The position numbers and the translations under genes are program-made. Positions 1 through 6,571 of a stretch of DNA of 6,571 nucleotides are shown here, piece by piece (the stretch's first letter is position 1; every line of letters begins with the position of its first letter). Source of the stretch: an uncultured Bacteroides sp. (GTDB lineage Bacteria; Bacteroidota; Bacteroidia; Bacteroidales; Bacteroidaceae); NCBI GenBank assembly GCA_934716785.1, contig CAKUYM010000240.1:1-6571 (forward strand). Direction: 5' to 3'. The notes beneath the pieces are model-generated. The model was not told the origin of the DNA. It was given only the letters and a program-made list of their open reading frames with translations, and searched no databases.

Positions 1-1228
1 GTTTTACAGCAGGGGCATAACTACGCTGTATTTCACCAAAACGGGTAAAATAATTGTTCTCTATTAAGTGTTTGCAAGCAATCAGATTTTTTCGGTCACC
101 TCCTGATACCTCAATACAGGTACGACCGATATATTCAAAGTTATTGCTTTGTATTCTATTTTGTTTTCCTCCCTGAATGATTAATGCATCTCCTAATATA
201 TTTTTGAAGTTACATCCGGCAATCAGACATTCTGTGGCATTTTTTATGGTGACACCATCGCCTAAATGATTTTTTAAGGAGATATTTTCTATTTTTATAT
301 GATTTGAATTTATAATGTTAATCAATGGAGTAGTATCTGATACAATACTCAATAAGTTTTCATCGAAATGTTCGGGAGGGAAAAGATATAATTTTTGAGT
401 TGTAAAATCAATGCACCACTCTCCCGGTTGATCTATTTCTTCGAGAAGGTTTTCTACATAATATTCTTCTTTTCCCGAACCGTACGGACGATGATATTTG
501 GAACCGATGCCGCCAAATATGCCTACATCTTTTCCTTCCTTTGTTTCTATCCCTACGCTGTGAGTGACAGTTTGTTTGTTCGGGTCTATTTCCTTTATGC
601 GTACAGTCCAGGCCTGCCAAGGGATACGCCAGTATCCTGTAAACCATAGACCATTTTTGACGGCATTCACCCATTTGCCGTGTTCCGGATCACTATATTC
701 AAAAGTACCTCCTTGTTCGTTTGTTCCAAAATTGTCCAATACCCTTTTCATATATAGATAACCTTTGTTGGGGTAACGCGAAAGAGGGAGTAGCTCATTG
801 TTATAAATGAGCTGTGGAAAATTCTTACGCTCTTTCATTAAATCGGGAAAAAACGGAACATTGATACCTATTTCTGATAAGTTTATCTCCATAATAAAAC
901 CTTGAGCATTTGGGTGAACTCTGTTTTTTGTTTGAGAATCTTTGATAGGTCTCAGTTTTCCTTTTAAGGGCTTATCACACCGCAACTGTACCTTTCCCGG
1001 ATTTTTTCCTTTTATTATTATCCCTTTCTCACAGTTTTTTATATCTATGCTTTTATGAAGGATATAGTCTCCGTCATGAAGTAGAATGGAGCTTCCGTTC
1101 ATAGATGCTTTCTTGATGGCTGTTTGTATGCCCCTCTCTCCTTGGTGTGGGGAAAGCTGGATAATACTTTGCCCCTGGCTTGGAAAGGGAAAAGTACAGG
1201 CTAATAATAAGATCAGTAAATGTTTCAT
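1..1228 (-). CDS. Secreted right-handed beta-helix protein, GH141-like layout (partial, 3' end missing)
   Basis: The minus-strand frame is open from an ATG at 1228-1226 to the left edge, giving 409 codons and no stop, so the gene is cut by the window. Residues 1-20 form a signal peptide: a Lys, a Leu/Ile-rich core, then a likely cleavage near SQG-QS. Residues 21-90 read as the first turns of a beta-helix (QTAIKKA, then short repeated Ile/Val-rich strands with Gly turns). Residues about 110-285 look like an inserted domain, with LPLSRYPNKGY (147-157), WFTGYWRIPW (195-204) and YYVENLLEEIDQPGEW (256-271). From about 295 the helix resumes, with Asn/Gly-rich rungs such as NHIKIENISLKN and QNRIQSNNFEYIG. 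This layout resembles family GH141 and many uncharacterised Bacteroidota beta-helix enzymes; characterised GH141 members include an alpha-L-fucosidase and a xylanase. The catalytic region may lie in the missing part, so a polysaccharide lyase or another hydrolase is also possible. It is divergent from susCD and shares a promoter motif with it. Confidence 0.85.
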   Translation of the reverse strand, partial: MKHLLILLLACTFPFPSQGQSIIQLSPHQGERGIQTAIKKASMNGSSILLHDGDYILHKSIDIKNCEKGIIIKGKNPGKVQLRCDKPLKGKLRPIKDSQTKNRVHPNAQGFIMEINLSEIGINVPFFPDLMKERKNFPQLIYNNELLPLSRYPNKGYLYMKRVLDNFGTNEQGGTFEYSDPEHGKWVNAVKNGLWFTGYWRIPWQAWTVRIKEIDPNKQTVTHSVGIETKEGKDVGIFGGIGSKYHRPYGSGKEEYYVENLLEEIDQPGEWCIDFTTQKLYLFPPEHFDENLLSIVSDTTPLINIINSNHIKIENISLKNHLGDGVTIKNATECLIAGCNFKNILGDALIIQGGKQNRIQSNNFEYIGRTCIEVSGGDRKNLIACKHLIENNYFTRFGEIQRSYAPAVK

Positions 1229-1262
1229 TGTATTATATTGATTGTTGAAAATAGAACAAGTG

Positions 1263-1270
1263 CAAAAGTA
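1263..1270 (-). promoter_or_regulatory. -7 promoter box of the beta-helix gene
   Basis: Read on the minus strand this is TACTTTTG, an exact match to the Bacteroidota -7 consensus TAnnTTTG. It ends 34 bp before the ATG at 1228, so the leader would be about 30 nt. There is no TTTG at the expected -33 position; TATTAA (1291-1296, minus strand) sits there instead, 20 bp upstream. The leader has no Shine-Dalgarno sequence, as is usual in this phylum. Confidence 0.65.
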
Positions 1271-1290
1271 CCGTGATTTAGCCTATCTTT

Positions 1291-1318
1291 TTAATAATGG
1301 CATTTCAAAATATATGAG
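1291..1318 (-). promoter_or_regulatory. Candidate activator site upstream of the beta-helix promoter
   Basis: On the minus strand, CTCATATATTTTGAA (1318-1304) is followed after 7 bp by TATTAA (1296-1291), which lies 20 bp before the -7 box. The same arrangement with identical spacing occurs on the plus strand before the susC promoter (1468-1495). Placement around -35 to -60 fits an activator bound next to RNA polymerase. Because the sequence is AT-rich, chance similarity is not excluded. Confidence 0.45.
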
Positions 1319-1467
1319 ATTTGTTTCATGAATTATTCGAAGTATTTTATATCATTGTAGAAAATATGAAAAACATGACGGTTGAGACTGACATAAATCA
1401 TTCGAATTCGCGTATCATGTAACATGTATTATATAAATGTAACCGGTGTTGTGATGAAGATGCTATT

Positions 1468-1495
1468 CTTATATATTTTGAAGCATGAGTATTAA
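1468..1495 (+). promoter_or_regulatory. Candidate activator site upstream of the susC promoter
   Basis: CTTATATATTTTGAA (1468-1482) is followed after 7 bp by TATTAA (1490-1495), then 20 bp to the -7 box. It matches the minus-strand site at 1291-1318 at 14 of 15 positions in the first block and 6 of 6 in the second, with no gap. I infer a shared operator for a PUL activator, possibly the AraC-like protein whose end is seen at the right edge. Confidence 0.45.
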
Positions 1496-1515
1496 TTGCC
1501 GTGCTGTCTAAAGCC

Positions 1516-1523
1516 TAATTTTG
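1516..1523 (+). promoter_or_regulatory. -7 promoter box of the susC-susD operon
   Basis: TAATTTTG is an exact match to the Bacteroidota -7 consensus TAnnTTTG. It ends 50 bp before the susC ATG, predicting transcription start near 1528-1531 and a leader of about 45 nt. No TTTG occupies the -33 position; TATTAA (1490-1495) is there, which suggests a weak core promoter that depends on an activator. Confidence 0.65.
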
Positions 1524-1573
1524 CATCCGTAGTTAAACAACACTAAGTAACCTTTATTAAAATTTTAATTATT
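1524..1573 (+). other. AT-rich leader of susC
   Basis: The stretch before the susC start has no Shine-Dalgarno sequence; the last 20 bases are nearly all A/T. It includes a perfect A/T palindrome, ATTAAAATTTTAAT, at 1556-1569, which is too weak in RNA to count as a firm hairpin. An unstructured A/T-rich start region is the normal translation signal in Bacteroidota and supports the ATG at 1574. Confidence 0.4.
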
Positions 1574-4500
1574 ATGAATTCATTTACACGCATTGGATTA
1601 CGATCTCGGTTCCTGTTGGTGCTGATGGTTGGAATTATTTTACCAACGTTGTCTGTTTGGGGACAGAATGCAACAATTACTGGTAAGGTAGTTGACCCCA
1701 AAGGAGAGTCTCTTGTAGGTGTTTCGGTTTTAGAACAAGGTACTACGAATGGTACTGTTACTGATATGAATGGTCGGTATAGTATTGTTATTCAGAAGGA
1801 CTCTTCTCCTCTTCGATTTAGTTATATGGGGTTTGATAATCAAGAAATTGTTCCGGGAAAACGTCGGGTTATTGATGTTACATTGACAGAAAATTCAGTG
1901 GTGATTGATGATGTGGTGGTGATTGCCTATGGAACTAAGAAACGCCGTGATATGATAGGGTCTGTTTCTAAAATTAAAAGTGATGAAATGTCGCTGATGC
2001 AAGGTGGGCGTTTTGAGAATTCTTTGCAGGGGCTGGCTTCCGGTGTACAAGTAGTGAATGACGGCATGCCGGGTAGTACTCCACAGATAAAGATTCGCGG
2101 TATCGGTTCTATTGCATCGGGAAGTGATCCGCTTTGGGTGGTTGACGGTATTGTAGGTGGCGGTTCTACGATGGTGAACTCCAATGATATTGAATCAATA
2201 GAAGTATTGAAAGATGCTGCTGCAACCGCAATTTATGGTTCCCGTGGTGCGAATGGTGTAATCATTGTTACAACGAAGAAGGGAAAAAAAGGAGGACTTA
2301 AATTCGATGTTCATTATGAAGGTGGTATTACTCCTATCACTAATTCAGATTTAGGAATGGCCAGTACGAAGACATACTTTAATATAATGGATGAAGCTCG
2401 TGCTAATGTGGGATTAAATCCGCTTGATCCCCAGAAAGATATTATCGAACCGTATTATTCCAATTGGACTTCTCCGATAACTCGTGAGGAAGCTATGAAT
2501 ATTGATATGGACTGGGTTGATTTGGTTACCCGTATGGGACATTTCCATGATATAAATGTGGCTTTGAATCAAGGGGGAGAGAACTCAACGACTTACGCGT
2601 CTGTTAATTACCGTTCTGACGAGTCCAGTTTGAAAGGGCTTAGCATGAATGCGGTTAGTGCACGTTTGAATAATGAATTTAAGAAAGGAATTGTGACTTT
2701 GGGAACTCAGTCTTTTCTGAAGTTCGATCGTAAAAAAACGACGAATAAATGGGCGGTAGTTTCTGATAAGTTTCCGTGGCGCAAAGTGTATGATCCAGAA
2801 GACCCTACAGGATATTGGAATCCACAAATGGCGGATGGTCATCCGACAGCTACTCTTGACAACAATTATCAGTTGAGTACAGGTGAGAATTTTAGTTTTC
2901 GCACAACATTATATATGGATGTTAACCTGAAGTGTATAAAAGGGCTTTCAGTACGCGCAGATGCAAGTTATGGGTATGGATTGGCACAAAGTGATTATTG
3001 GTTGTCTGGCTTGATTACTAATACTGGTAATGTAGACGGTAATCAAGGTAATAAAAGTAAGAAAACGACTAAGTCTCAACAATATCATGCTTTTGCTAAA
3101 TATAACCGTGAATGGACAGATCATGGTTTGGATATTGTAACGGGTATTGAAGCAAATAGGAGCTATATGGATAATGCTGTTGTTGCTGGTAAGAACTTGA
3201 GTGGTGAGTTTCAGGAACCTAAGATCATTGGTACAATGCTGGGTAATAACAGTGCTTATATAGGTGGTGAGAGTTATACATTTAGTTTCTTTAACCGTAT
3301 CGACTATAAGTTCAAACAACGTTATTTACTTGGAGCATCTTTTGTACGTGAAGGTTCATCTAAGTTTGTGAAAGAAAACCGTTTTGGAGACTTCTATTCG
3401 GTATCTGGTGGTTGGATTATTTCTGATGAGGCTTTTATGCGTAATGCCGGTTTCATTTCATTATTGAAGTTACGTGGCAGCTATGGAGAAACAGGTAATC
3501 AGAATATTCCTTCAGAAGTGACGAAGAACTCGTATAGTATAAAGAGCAAGCAATATTACAATAATATGCAGAATATGTTCTTATGGAATATTGCTAATAA
3601 AGCAGCCAAATGGGAGAAAAATAAAAGTATTGACTTGGGACTTGATTATGCGCTGTTCGATAATAAGGTAAATGGTTCTATTGCCTATTATCGTCGTACG
3701 ACAAGTGACATGTTGATGCGTGTACAATTACCTGCATCCGCTGGTATCACTAATAGTGGCGGTAATGCTGACAATAATTCTATGTGGGCAAATGTTGGTT
3801 CTATGTATAATCAGGGATTTGAATTTGACATAAATGTTACTCTGGTCAAGAAAGACTTTGAATGGAATATGAACTATAACTTGACGACAAATATGAATAA
3901 AGTGACAGCGCTTGATGCGAGTGTTGATGCAAAAGGAACCGGTATCATCAATACACGTCCGGGAGCGATCACGAAGAAAAATTTGGCTTTGGGCACTTAT
4001 TTTATGGCTGAATGGGCAGGAGTTGATCCAGAGAAAGGTATCGGAATGATTTATGAAATAGATCTTGACCATTACAAAAAGACCGGTGAAACAGTGAAAA
4101 CCGGAAGATTGATTCCTGCAACTCAATCAAACGTAAATAAACATCGTATAATCCAAGAAGGTAAAACGGCTCTTCCGAAAGTTTATATGGGCTGGACAAA
4201 TAATTTTAAATACAAGGAATTCGATTTATCATTTATGTTCTATCTCTCATTAAGTAGTTATGTGTTTAATTATCATAGATATACAAAATCATTTGTAGGA
4301 GATGGACGTAATAATGTGACTGCTGATATTTATGAGAACTCATGGAAGAAACCGGGAGATATTGCAGAGTATCCACAACTTCGTTGGCAAGATAAATATA
4401 ATTATGATGATAATGGAAATGACAAACAAAATGTAACTTATATAAAACATGATGCCGGTCATACCAAGTATCTGGAGAAAAGTGCTTATTTGCGGTTGCG

Positions 4501-4735
4501 TAATTTGACTTTAGGATATACACTTCCACAAAGAATCTGTTCAAAAATAAATATTGACGCTTTAAGAGTGTATGTCTCAGCTGTCAACCTTTTTACTATT
4601 ACTTCATTTAACGGCTATGACCCTGAAGTAAGAGTGAAGAACCAAACAGGCGCCAATGCACAGGGAGCTGTGTTCTCCGGTAGTGAAATGCCGCAGACCC
4701 GTATATTCTCCGCTGGTATTAATTTTAAATTTTAA
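1574..4735 (+). CDS. susC: SusC-family TonB-dependent outer-membrane glycan transporter
   Basis: This 1053-residue protein is the usual length for a SusC-type transporter, the TonB-driven outer-membrane channel that imports oligosaccharides captured by its SusD partner. Residues 1-30 are a signal peptide (two Arg, then a Leu/Val/Ile core, cleaved near VWG-QN). Residues about 34-108 form a carboxypeptidase-regulatory-like beta-sandwich (ITGKVVDPKGESLVGVSV; TVTDMNGRYSI). A TonB-box-like segment, DDVVVIAYG, lies at 112-120, followed by the plug domain to about 237 with the SusC hallmark LKDAAATAIYGSRGANG (212-228). The rest is the beta-barrel, ending in INFKF with the terminal Phe expected of Bam-assembled barrels. 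There is no N-terminal STN signalling domain, so sigma/anti-sigma control through this receptor is unlikely. The ATG at 1574 is chosen because it gives an intact signal peptide. susD follows after 16 bp. The symbol denotes the family; the substrate is unknown. Confidence 0.97.
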   Translation: MNSFTRIGLRSRFLLVLMVGIILPTLSVWGQNATITGKVVDPKGESLVGVSVLEQGTTNGTVTDMNGRYSIVIQKDSSPLRFSYMGFDNQEIVPGKRRVIDVTLTENSVVIDDVVVIAYGTKKRRDMIGSVSKIKSDEMSLMQGGRFENSLQGLASGVQVVNDGMPGSTPQIKIRGIGSIASGSDPLWVVDGIVGGGSTMVNSNDIESIEVLKDAAATAIYGSRGANGVIIVTTKKGKKGGLKFDVHYEGGITPITNSDLGMASTKTYFNIMDEARANVGLNPLDPQKDIIEPYYSNWTSPITREEAMNIDMDWVDLVTRMGHFHDINVALNQGGENSTTYASVNYRSDESSLKGLSMNAVSARLNNEFKKGIVTLGTQSFLKFDRKKTTNKWAVVSDKFPWRKVYDPEDPTGYWNPQMADGHPTATLDNNYQLSTGENFSFRTTLYMDVNLKCIKGLSVRADASYGYGLAQSDYWLSGLITNTGNVDGNQGNKSKKTTKSQQYHAFAKYNREWTDHGLDIVTGIEANRSYMDNAVVAGKNLSGEFQEPKIIGTMLGNNSAYIGGESYTFSFFNRIDYKFKQRYLLGASFVREGSSKFVKENRFGDFYSVSGGWIISDEAFMRNAGFISLLKLRGSYGETGNQNIPSEVTKNSYSIKSKQYYNNMQNMFLWNIANKAAKWEKNKSIDLGLDYALFDNKVNGSIAYYRRTTSDMLMRVQLPASAGITNSGGNADNNSMWANVGSMYNQGFEFDINVTLVKKDFEWNMNYNLTTNMNKVTALDASVDAKGTGIINTRPGAITKKNLALGTYFMAEWAGVDPEKGIGMIYEIDLDHYKKTGETVKTGRLIPATQSNVNKHRIIQEGKTALPKVYMGWTNNFKYKEFDLSFMFYLSLSSYVFNYHRYTKSFVGDGRNNVTADIYENSWKKPGDIAEYPQLRWQDKYNYDDNGNDKQNVTYIKHDAGHTKYLEKSAYLRLRNLTLGYTLPQRICSKINIDALRVYVSAVNLFTITSFNGYDPEVRVKNQTGANAQGAVFSGSEMPQTRIFSAGINFKF

Positions 4736-4751
4736 TTAAATATTTGATAGT

Positions 4752-6467
4752 ATGAAAGCAATAAAAAATATAATGATAGCCTTATCCTGTATTGCACTTT
4801 TTGCTTCCTGTGATATGGATAATTTTTTTGAACTGGATCGTCCGGAATCTAATCCTTGGTTATCGGTTGATGATTTGGAATATTCTGTTGCTGATCCTTA
4901 TAACACTCTTTTCCAGAATCCAAACTGGCAGGCACCTATTGGTATTATCCCTTATTATCAGGAATTGGTAGCAGATTTGTCTACGGTTAATCCGCAAGGG
5001 GCTTATGAGCAGGAAGCACTTTACTGGTATCCTCGGCAGATGTCTACCTTTGATGTAACAGGACAACAATTTGAGAAGACTTTTGCTATATTATATCGTT
5101 CTGTAACAGGATCTACTTCTCCGTTGACTTATATTGAGGGGAAGGAGAAAAAAGGAGAGCCAGTTTTTGCTAATATGACTGAAAATGATAAGAAGACATT
5201 AGCACGTCAGACTGGAGAACTATATTTTATGAGAGGGTATACCTATTGGTTGATTAGCCGGGCTTTTGTAGCTCCTTATGATCCGGCAGGTGGAGAGGGA
5301 AATGATCGTAGGTTCATTCCGTTAATCAATAGGCTTGATTATTCACAAGAGTCTGCACGCAACCCTTATATGGGGACTGTGAAAGAAGTGTACAATCAGA
5401 TGTTGTTTGATTTTGCTAAAGCTAAAAGTCTGATGCCTGAAGATTATTTTGTGCGTGGCCGTGCCAATAAATTTTCGGCTGCTATGATGTTGATGCGTGT
5501 AAAATGGTTAATGGGAGATAAAGATGGAGCATTGGAAGAAGCTGATTATGTAATTACTAAAGCAGAAGCTGGAGTAGCACCTTTTGATTTGACTGAAGAA
5601 CCTATAGTTGCTTTTAATCGGAATGCCGAACAACGATATACAGTAGACCCTGTATCAAAGGAAGTTATGTTTGAGTGTGCGTTTACTGAAAGTAACCAGG
5701 GAAATAACGTAGCTATTCCGTTGGCTCGTATGTGCAAAACCGGTATTTATAATTTCAAGTCAAAAACATTTGATGCTACTGATAAAGTATGGTTGGATGG
5801 AGCGCGTGGCAGTCAAAATTGGCAACATGGTGGTTGGGCTTGTGCTTATTGGAATCCTCGTTTAATTAAATATATTGGCTGGGCGGTAACAGATGATCCT
5901 ATGGACTTGACGAATTATGTTCCGAGTGCAGAAGCCTTGGCTGATAAGAGATTTACTCAACTGCATTATTTTTTGAAAAAGTATACGGAAGGAGGAGATA
6001 AAACCATACATGAAATGGCATATAACAAGACAAAATGGAATGCTTTTTGGAATGATAAGTATTATCGGGCTCCGTATGGAAAGTATTCCCAAGTACCGTT
6101 GATTCGTTTGGCAGAAGCATATCTGACGCGTGCGACTTTGGTCCTTTCTAAAAATGCATCTCAAGCTTTAGGAGATGTGAATAAGATTCGTCAACGTGCT
6201 GGATTGGCTCCTTTGGAGAATGTAACTGAAACAGATATAGAAAAAGAAAGAATCAAAGAATTTGGTTTTGAGAATGGAGACCGCTTGCTTTATTTAGTAG
6301 CTATGCAGAAGACAATTGATGGGCAAAAGAGAAATCCGGGAGCTGTTTATGATAATCCAAATACAGATGGGGAGCCGATTCCTGCAATGAATCCACCTTA
6401 CAGTACTATGTATGTGCCGTTGCCTTCCATTGAATATTTGTATTCAGGCTCTTATCAACAACCTTAA
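4752..6467 (+). CDS. susD: SusD/RagB-family surface glycan-binding lipoprotein
   Basis: This 571-residue lipoprotein should sit as a lid on the SusC channel and bind the glycan outside the cell. Residues 1-19 are a lipoprotein signal peptide ending in the lipobox FASC, with Cys20 as the lipidated residue. The acidic stretch DMDN right after it resembles the Bacteroidota export signal for surface lipoproteins. The middle is mostly helical with TPR-like segments, for example TGELYFMRGYTYWLISRAF (154-172) and the helices around 208-270. Family hallmarks near the C-terminus are QVPLIRLAEAYLTRA (447-461) and VNKIRQRAGL (477-486). The usual ERxxELxFEGxRxxDL block appears in altered form as ERIKEFGFENGDRLLYL (499-515). 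It follows susC by 16 bp without its own promoter or Shine-Dalgarno sequence, so it is probably co-transcribed and translated on the susC message. Binding residues cannot be assigned by eye; the substrate is unknown. Confidence 0.97.
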   Translation: MKAIKNIMIALSCIALFASCDMDNFFELDRPESNPWLSVDDLEYSVADPYNTLFQNPNWQAPIGIIPYYQELVADLSTVNPQGAYEQEALYWYPRQMSTFDVTGQQFEKTFAILYRSVTGSTSPLTYIEGKEKKGEPVFANMTENDKKTLARQTGELYFMRGYTYWLISRAFVAPYDPAGGEGNDRRFIPLINRLDYSQESARNPYMGTVKEVYNQMLFDFAKAKSLMPEDYFVRGRANKFSAAMMLMRVKWLMGDKDGALEEADYVITKAEAGVAPFDLTEEPIVAFNRNAEQRYTVDPVSKEVMFECAFTESNQGNNVAIPLARMCKTGIYNFKSKTFDATDKVWLDGARGSQNWQHGGWACAYWNPRLIKYIGWAVTDDPMDLTNYVPSAEALADKRFTQLHYFLKKYTEGGDKTIHEMAYNKTKWNAFWNDKYYRAPYGKYSQVPLIRLAEAYLTRATLVLSKNASQALGDVNKIRQRAGLAPLENVTETDIEKERIKEFGFENGDRLLYLVAMQKTIDGQKRNPGAVYDNPNTDGEPIPAMNPPYSTMYVPLPSIEYLYSGSYQQP

Positions 6468-6477
6468 AAGGTGAGGT

Positions 6478-6520
6478 TTAAAAAAGTGCCGTTATCGTAA
6501 TCATAGCGGCACTTCTTTTA
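6478..6520. terminator. Bidirectional intrinsic terminator after susD
   Basis: A 12-bp stem, AAGTGCCGTTAT (6484-6495) with ATAGCGGCACTT (6503-6514), has one G-T wobble and a 7-nt loop, 16 bp after the susD stop. On the plus strand it is followed by CTTTTA, a modest T tract. On the minus strand it runs straight into six T (6485-6480), a stronger signal, and lies just past the stop codon of the convergent gene at 6536. It would therefore end both transcripts and closes the susC-susD operon at two genes. Confidence 0.85.
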
Positions 6521-6535
6521 GGGGTAATAACTCTG

Positions 6536-6571
6536 TTATTTTCTGTACTTCTTTATATATTCGGAAGGAGA
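6536..6571 (-). CDS. C-terminal end of a probable AraC-type regulator (partial)
   Basis: From the right edge, the minus strand reads SPSEYIKKYRK and then a TAA stop (6538-6536). Only 11 residues are visible, so the call rests on one motif. AraC-family helix-turn-helix domains, including those at the C-terminus of hybrid two-component PUL sensors, commonly end in G-x-SPSEYRKKYR-like sequence within a few residues of the stop. The position supports this: it is convergent with susCD, next to a PUL transporter without an STN domain, and followed by a hairpin with a T run on its own strand. It could still be a chance open frame. If real, it is the obvious candidate to bind the paired promoter motifs at 1291-1318 and 1468-1495. 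Confidence 0.55.
   Translation of the reverse strand, partial: SPSEYIKKYRK

Larger units (their letters stand above)
1229..1573. other. Divergent intergenic control region
   Basis: This 345-bp AT-rich stretch separates the start codons of the beta-helix gene and susC. I find no credible small gene or RNA gene in it. It holds one consensus -7 box for each direction (1263-1270 minus, 1516-1523 plus), a matching upstream motif for each promoter (1291-1318 minus, 1468-1495 plus), and between these several short palindromes: TTCGAA at 1336-1341 and 1401-1406, CGAATTCG at 1403-1410, and CATGT-A-ACATG at 1416-1426. The regulator sites are inferred from sequence alone. Confidence 0.8.

Noticed and set aside
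408..674. Minus-strand open frame of 88 codons
   Set aside because: It is an out-of-frame shadow inside the beta-helix gene, whose own frame passes through the region without a stop.
395..761. Open frames on the plus strand at 395-649 and 564-761
   Set aside because: They lie antisense to the continuous 409-codon beta-helix frame, have no promoter or family features, and read as low-complexity shadow sequence.
1196..1228. Lipoprotein signal (LLAC, Cys11) in the beta-helix protein
   Set aside because: The lipobox would leave only 10 residues before Cys, too short for a normal lipoprotein signal; cleavage near residue 19 after SQG is more likely, though not certain.
1477..1480. TTTG as the -33 box of the susC promoter
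   Set aside because: It is 35 bp from the -7 box, too far for the usual 19-21 bp; it is better explained as part of the shared upstream motif.
1450..1800. Antisense small RNA over the susC start, as known for some Bacteroides PULs
   Set aside because: I found no minus-strand TAnnTTTG box (CAAAnnTA on the plus strand) in this stretch.
1927..6164. Several minus-strand open frames of 60-130 codons opposite susC and susD
   Set aside because: All are antisense to strongly supported genes, with no recognisable motifs or start signals.
6526..6540. Second hairpin, AATAAC-TCT-GTTATT, as another terminator
   Set aside because: The stem is only 6 bp and A/T-rich, has a 3-nt loop, and overlaps the stop codon of the convergent frame.
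6563..6571. Purine-rich GGAAGGAGA as a ribosome binding site for a plus-strand gene beyond the edge
   Set aside because: The same bases encode Ser-Pro-Ser of the minus-strand AraC-like tail, and Bacteroidota rarely rely on Shine-Dalgarno sites.

Overview
The window looks like part of a polysaccharide utilisation locus (PUL) from a Bacteroidales bacterium, most likely Bacteroides or a close relative. Three things support this. There is an adjacent susC/susD pair, the starch-utilisation-type outer-membrane glycan importer. Two promoter -7 boxes match the Bacteroidota consensus TAnnTTTG. The AT-rich leaders carry no Shine-Dalgarno sequence. The lineage is inferred from these features, not from a database match.

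Layout, left to right. Positions 1-1228 (minus strand) hold the first 409 codons of a secreted right-handed beta-helix protein, probably a carbohydrate-active enzyme with an inserted domain resembling that of GH141-type proteins; its 3' end lies beyond the left edge. Positions 1229-1573 are a divergent intergenic region with one promoter facing each way. Positions 1574-4735 (plus) encode a SusC-family TonB-dependent transporter, and 4752-6467 (plus) its SusD-family surface lipoprotein, 16 bp apart and almost certainly one transcript. A strong hairpin at 6484-6514 follows. The last 36 bases (minus strand) appear to hold the C-terminal residues SPSEYIKKYRK and the stop codon of a convergent gene, probably an AraC-type or hybrid two-component regulator.

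How the parts fit: SusD would capture a glycan on the cell surface and SusC would import it using TonB energy. The beta-helix protein would cut or bind the same glycan. The SusC lacks the N-terminal signalling (STN) domain used for sigma/anti-sigma control, so a DNA-binding regulator such as the one hinted at on the right edge is a reasonable candidate controller. The most notable new observation is a matching motif pair in the two divergent promoters: ATATATTTTGAA, 7 bp, then TATTAA, 20 bp, then the -7 box. It occurs once on each strand with identical spacing, which suggests a common activator for both transcripts. I see no wholly new system here; the substrate cannot be told from this sequence.
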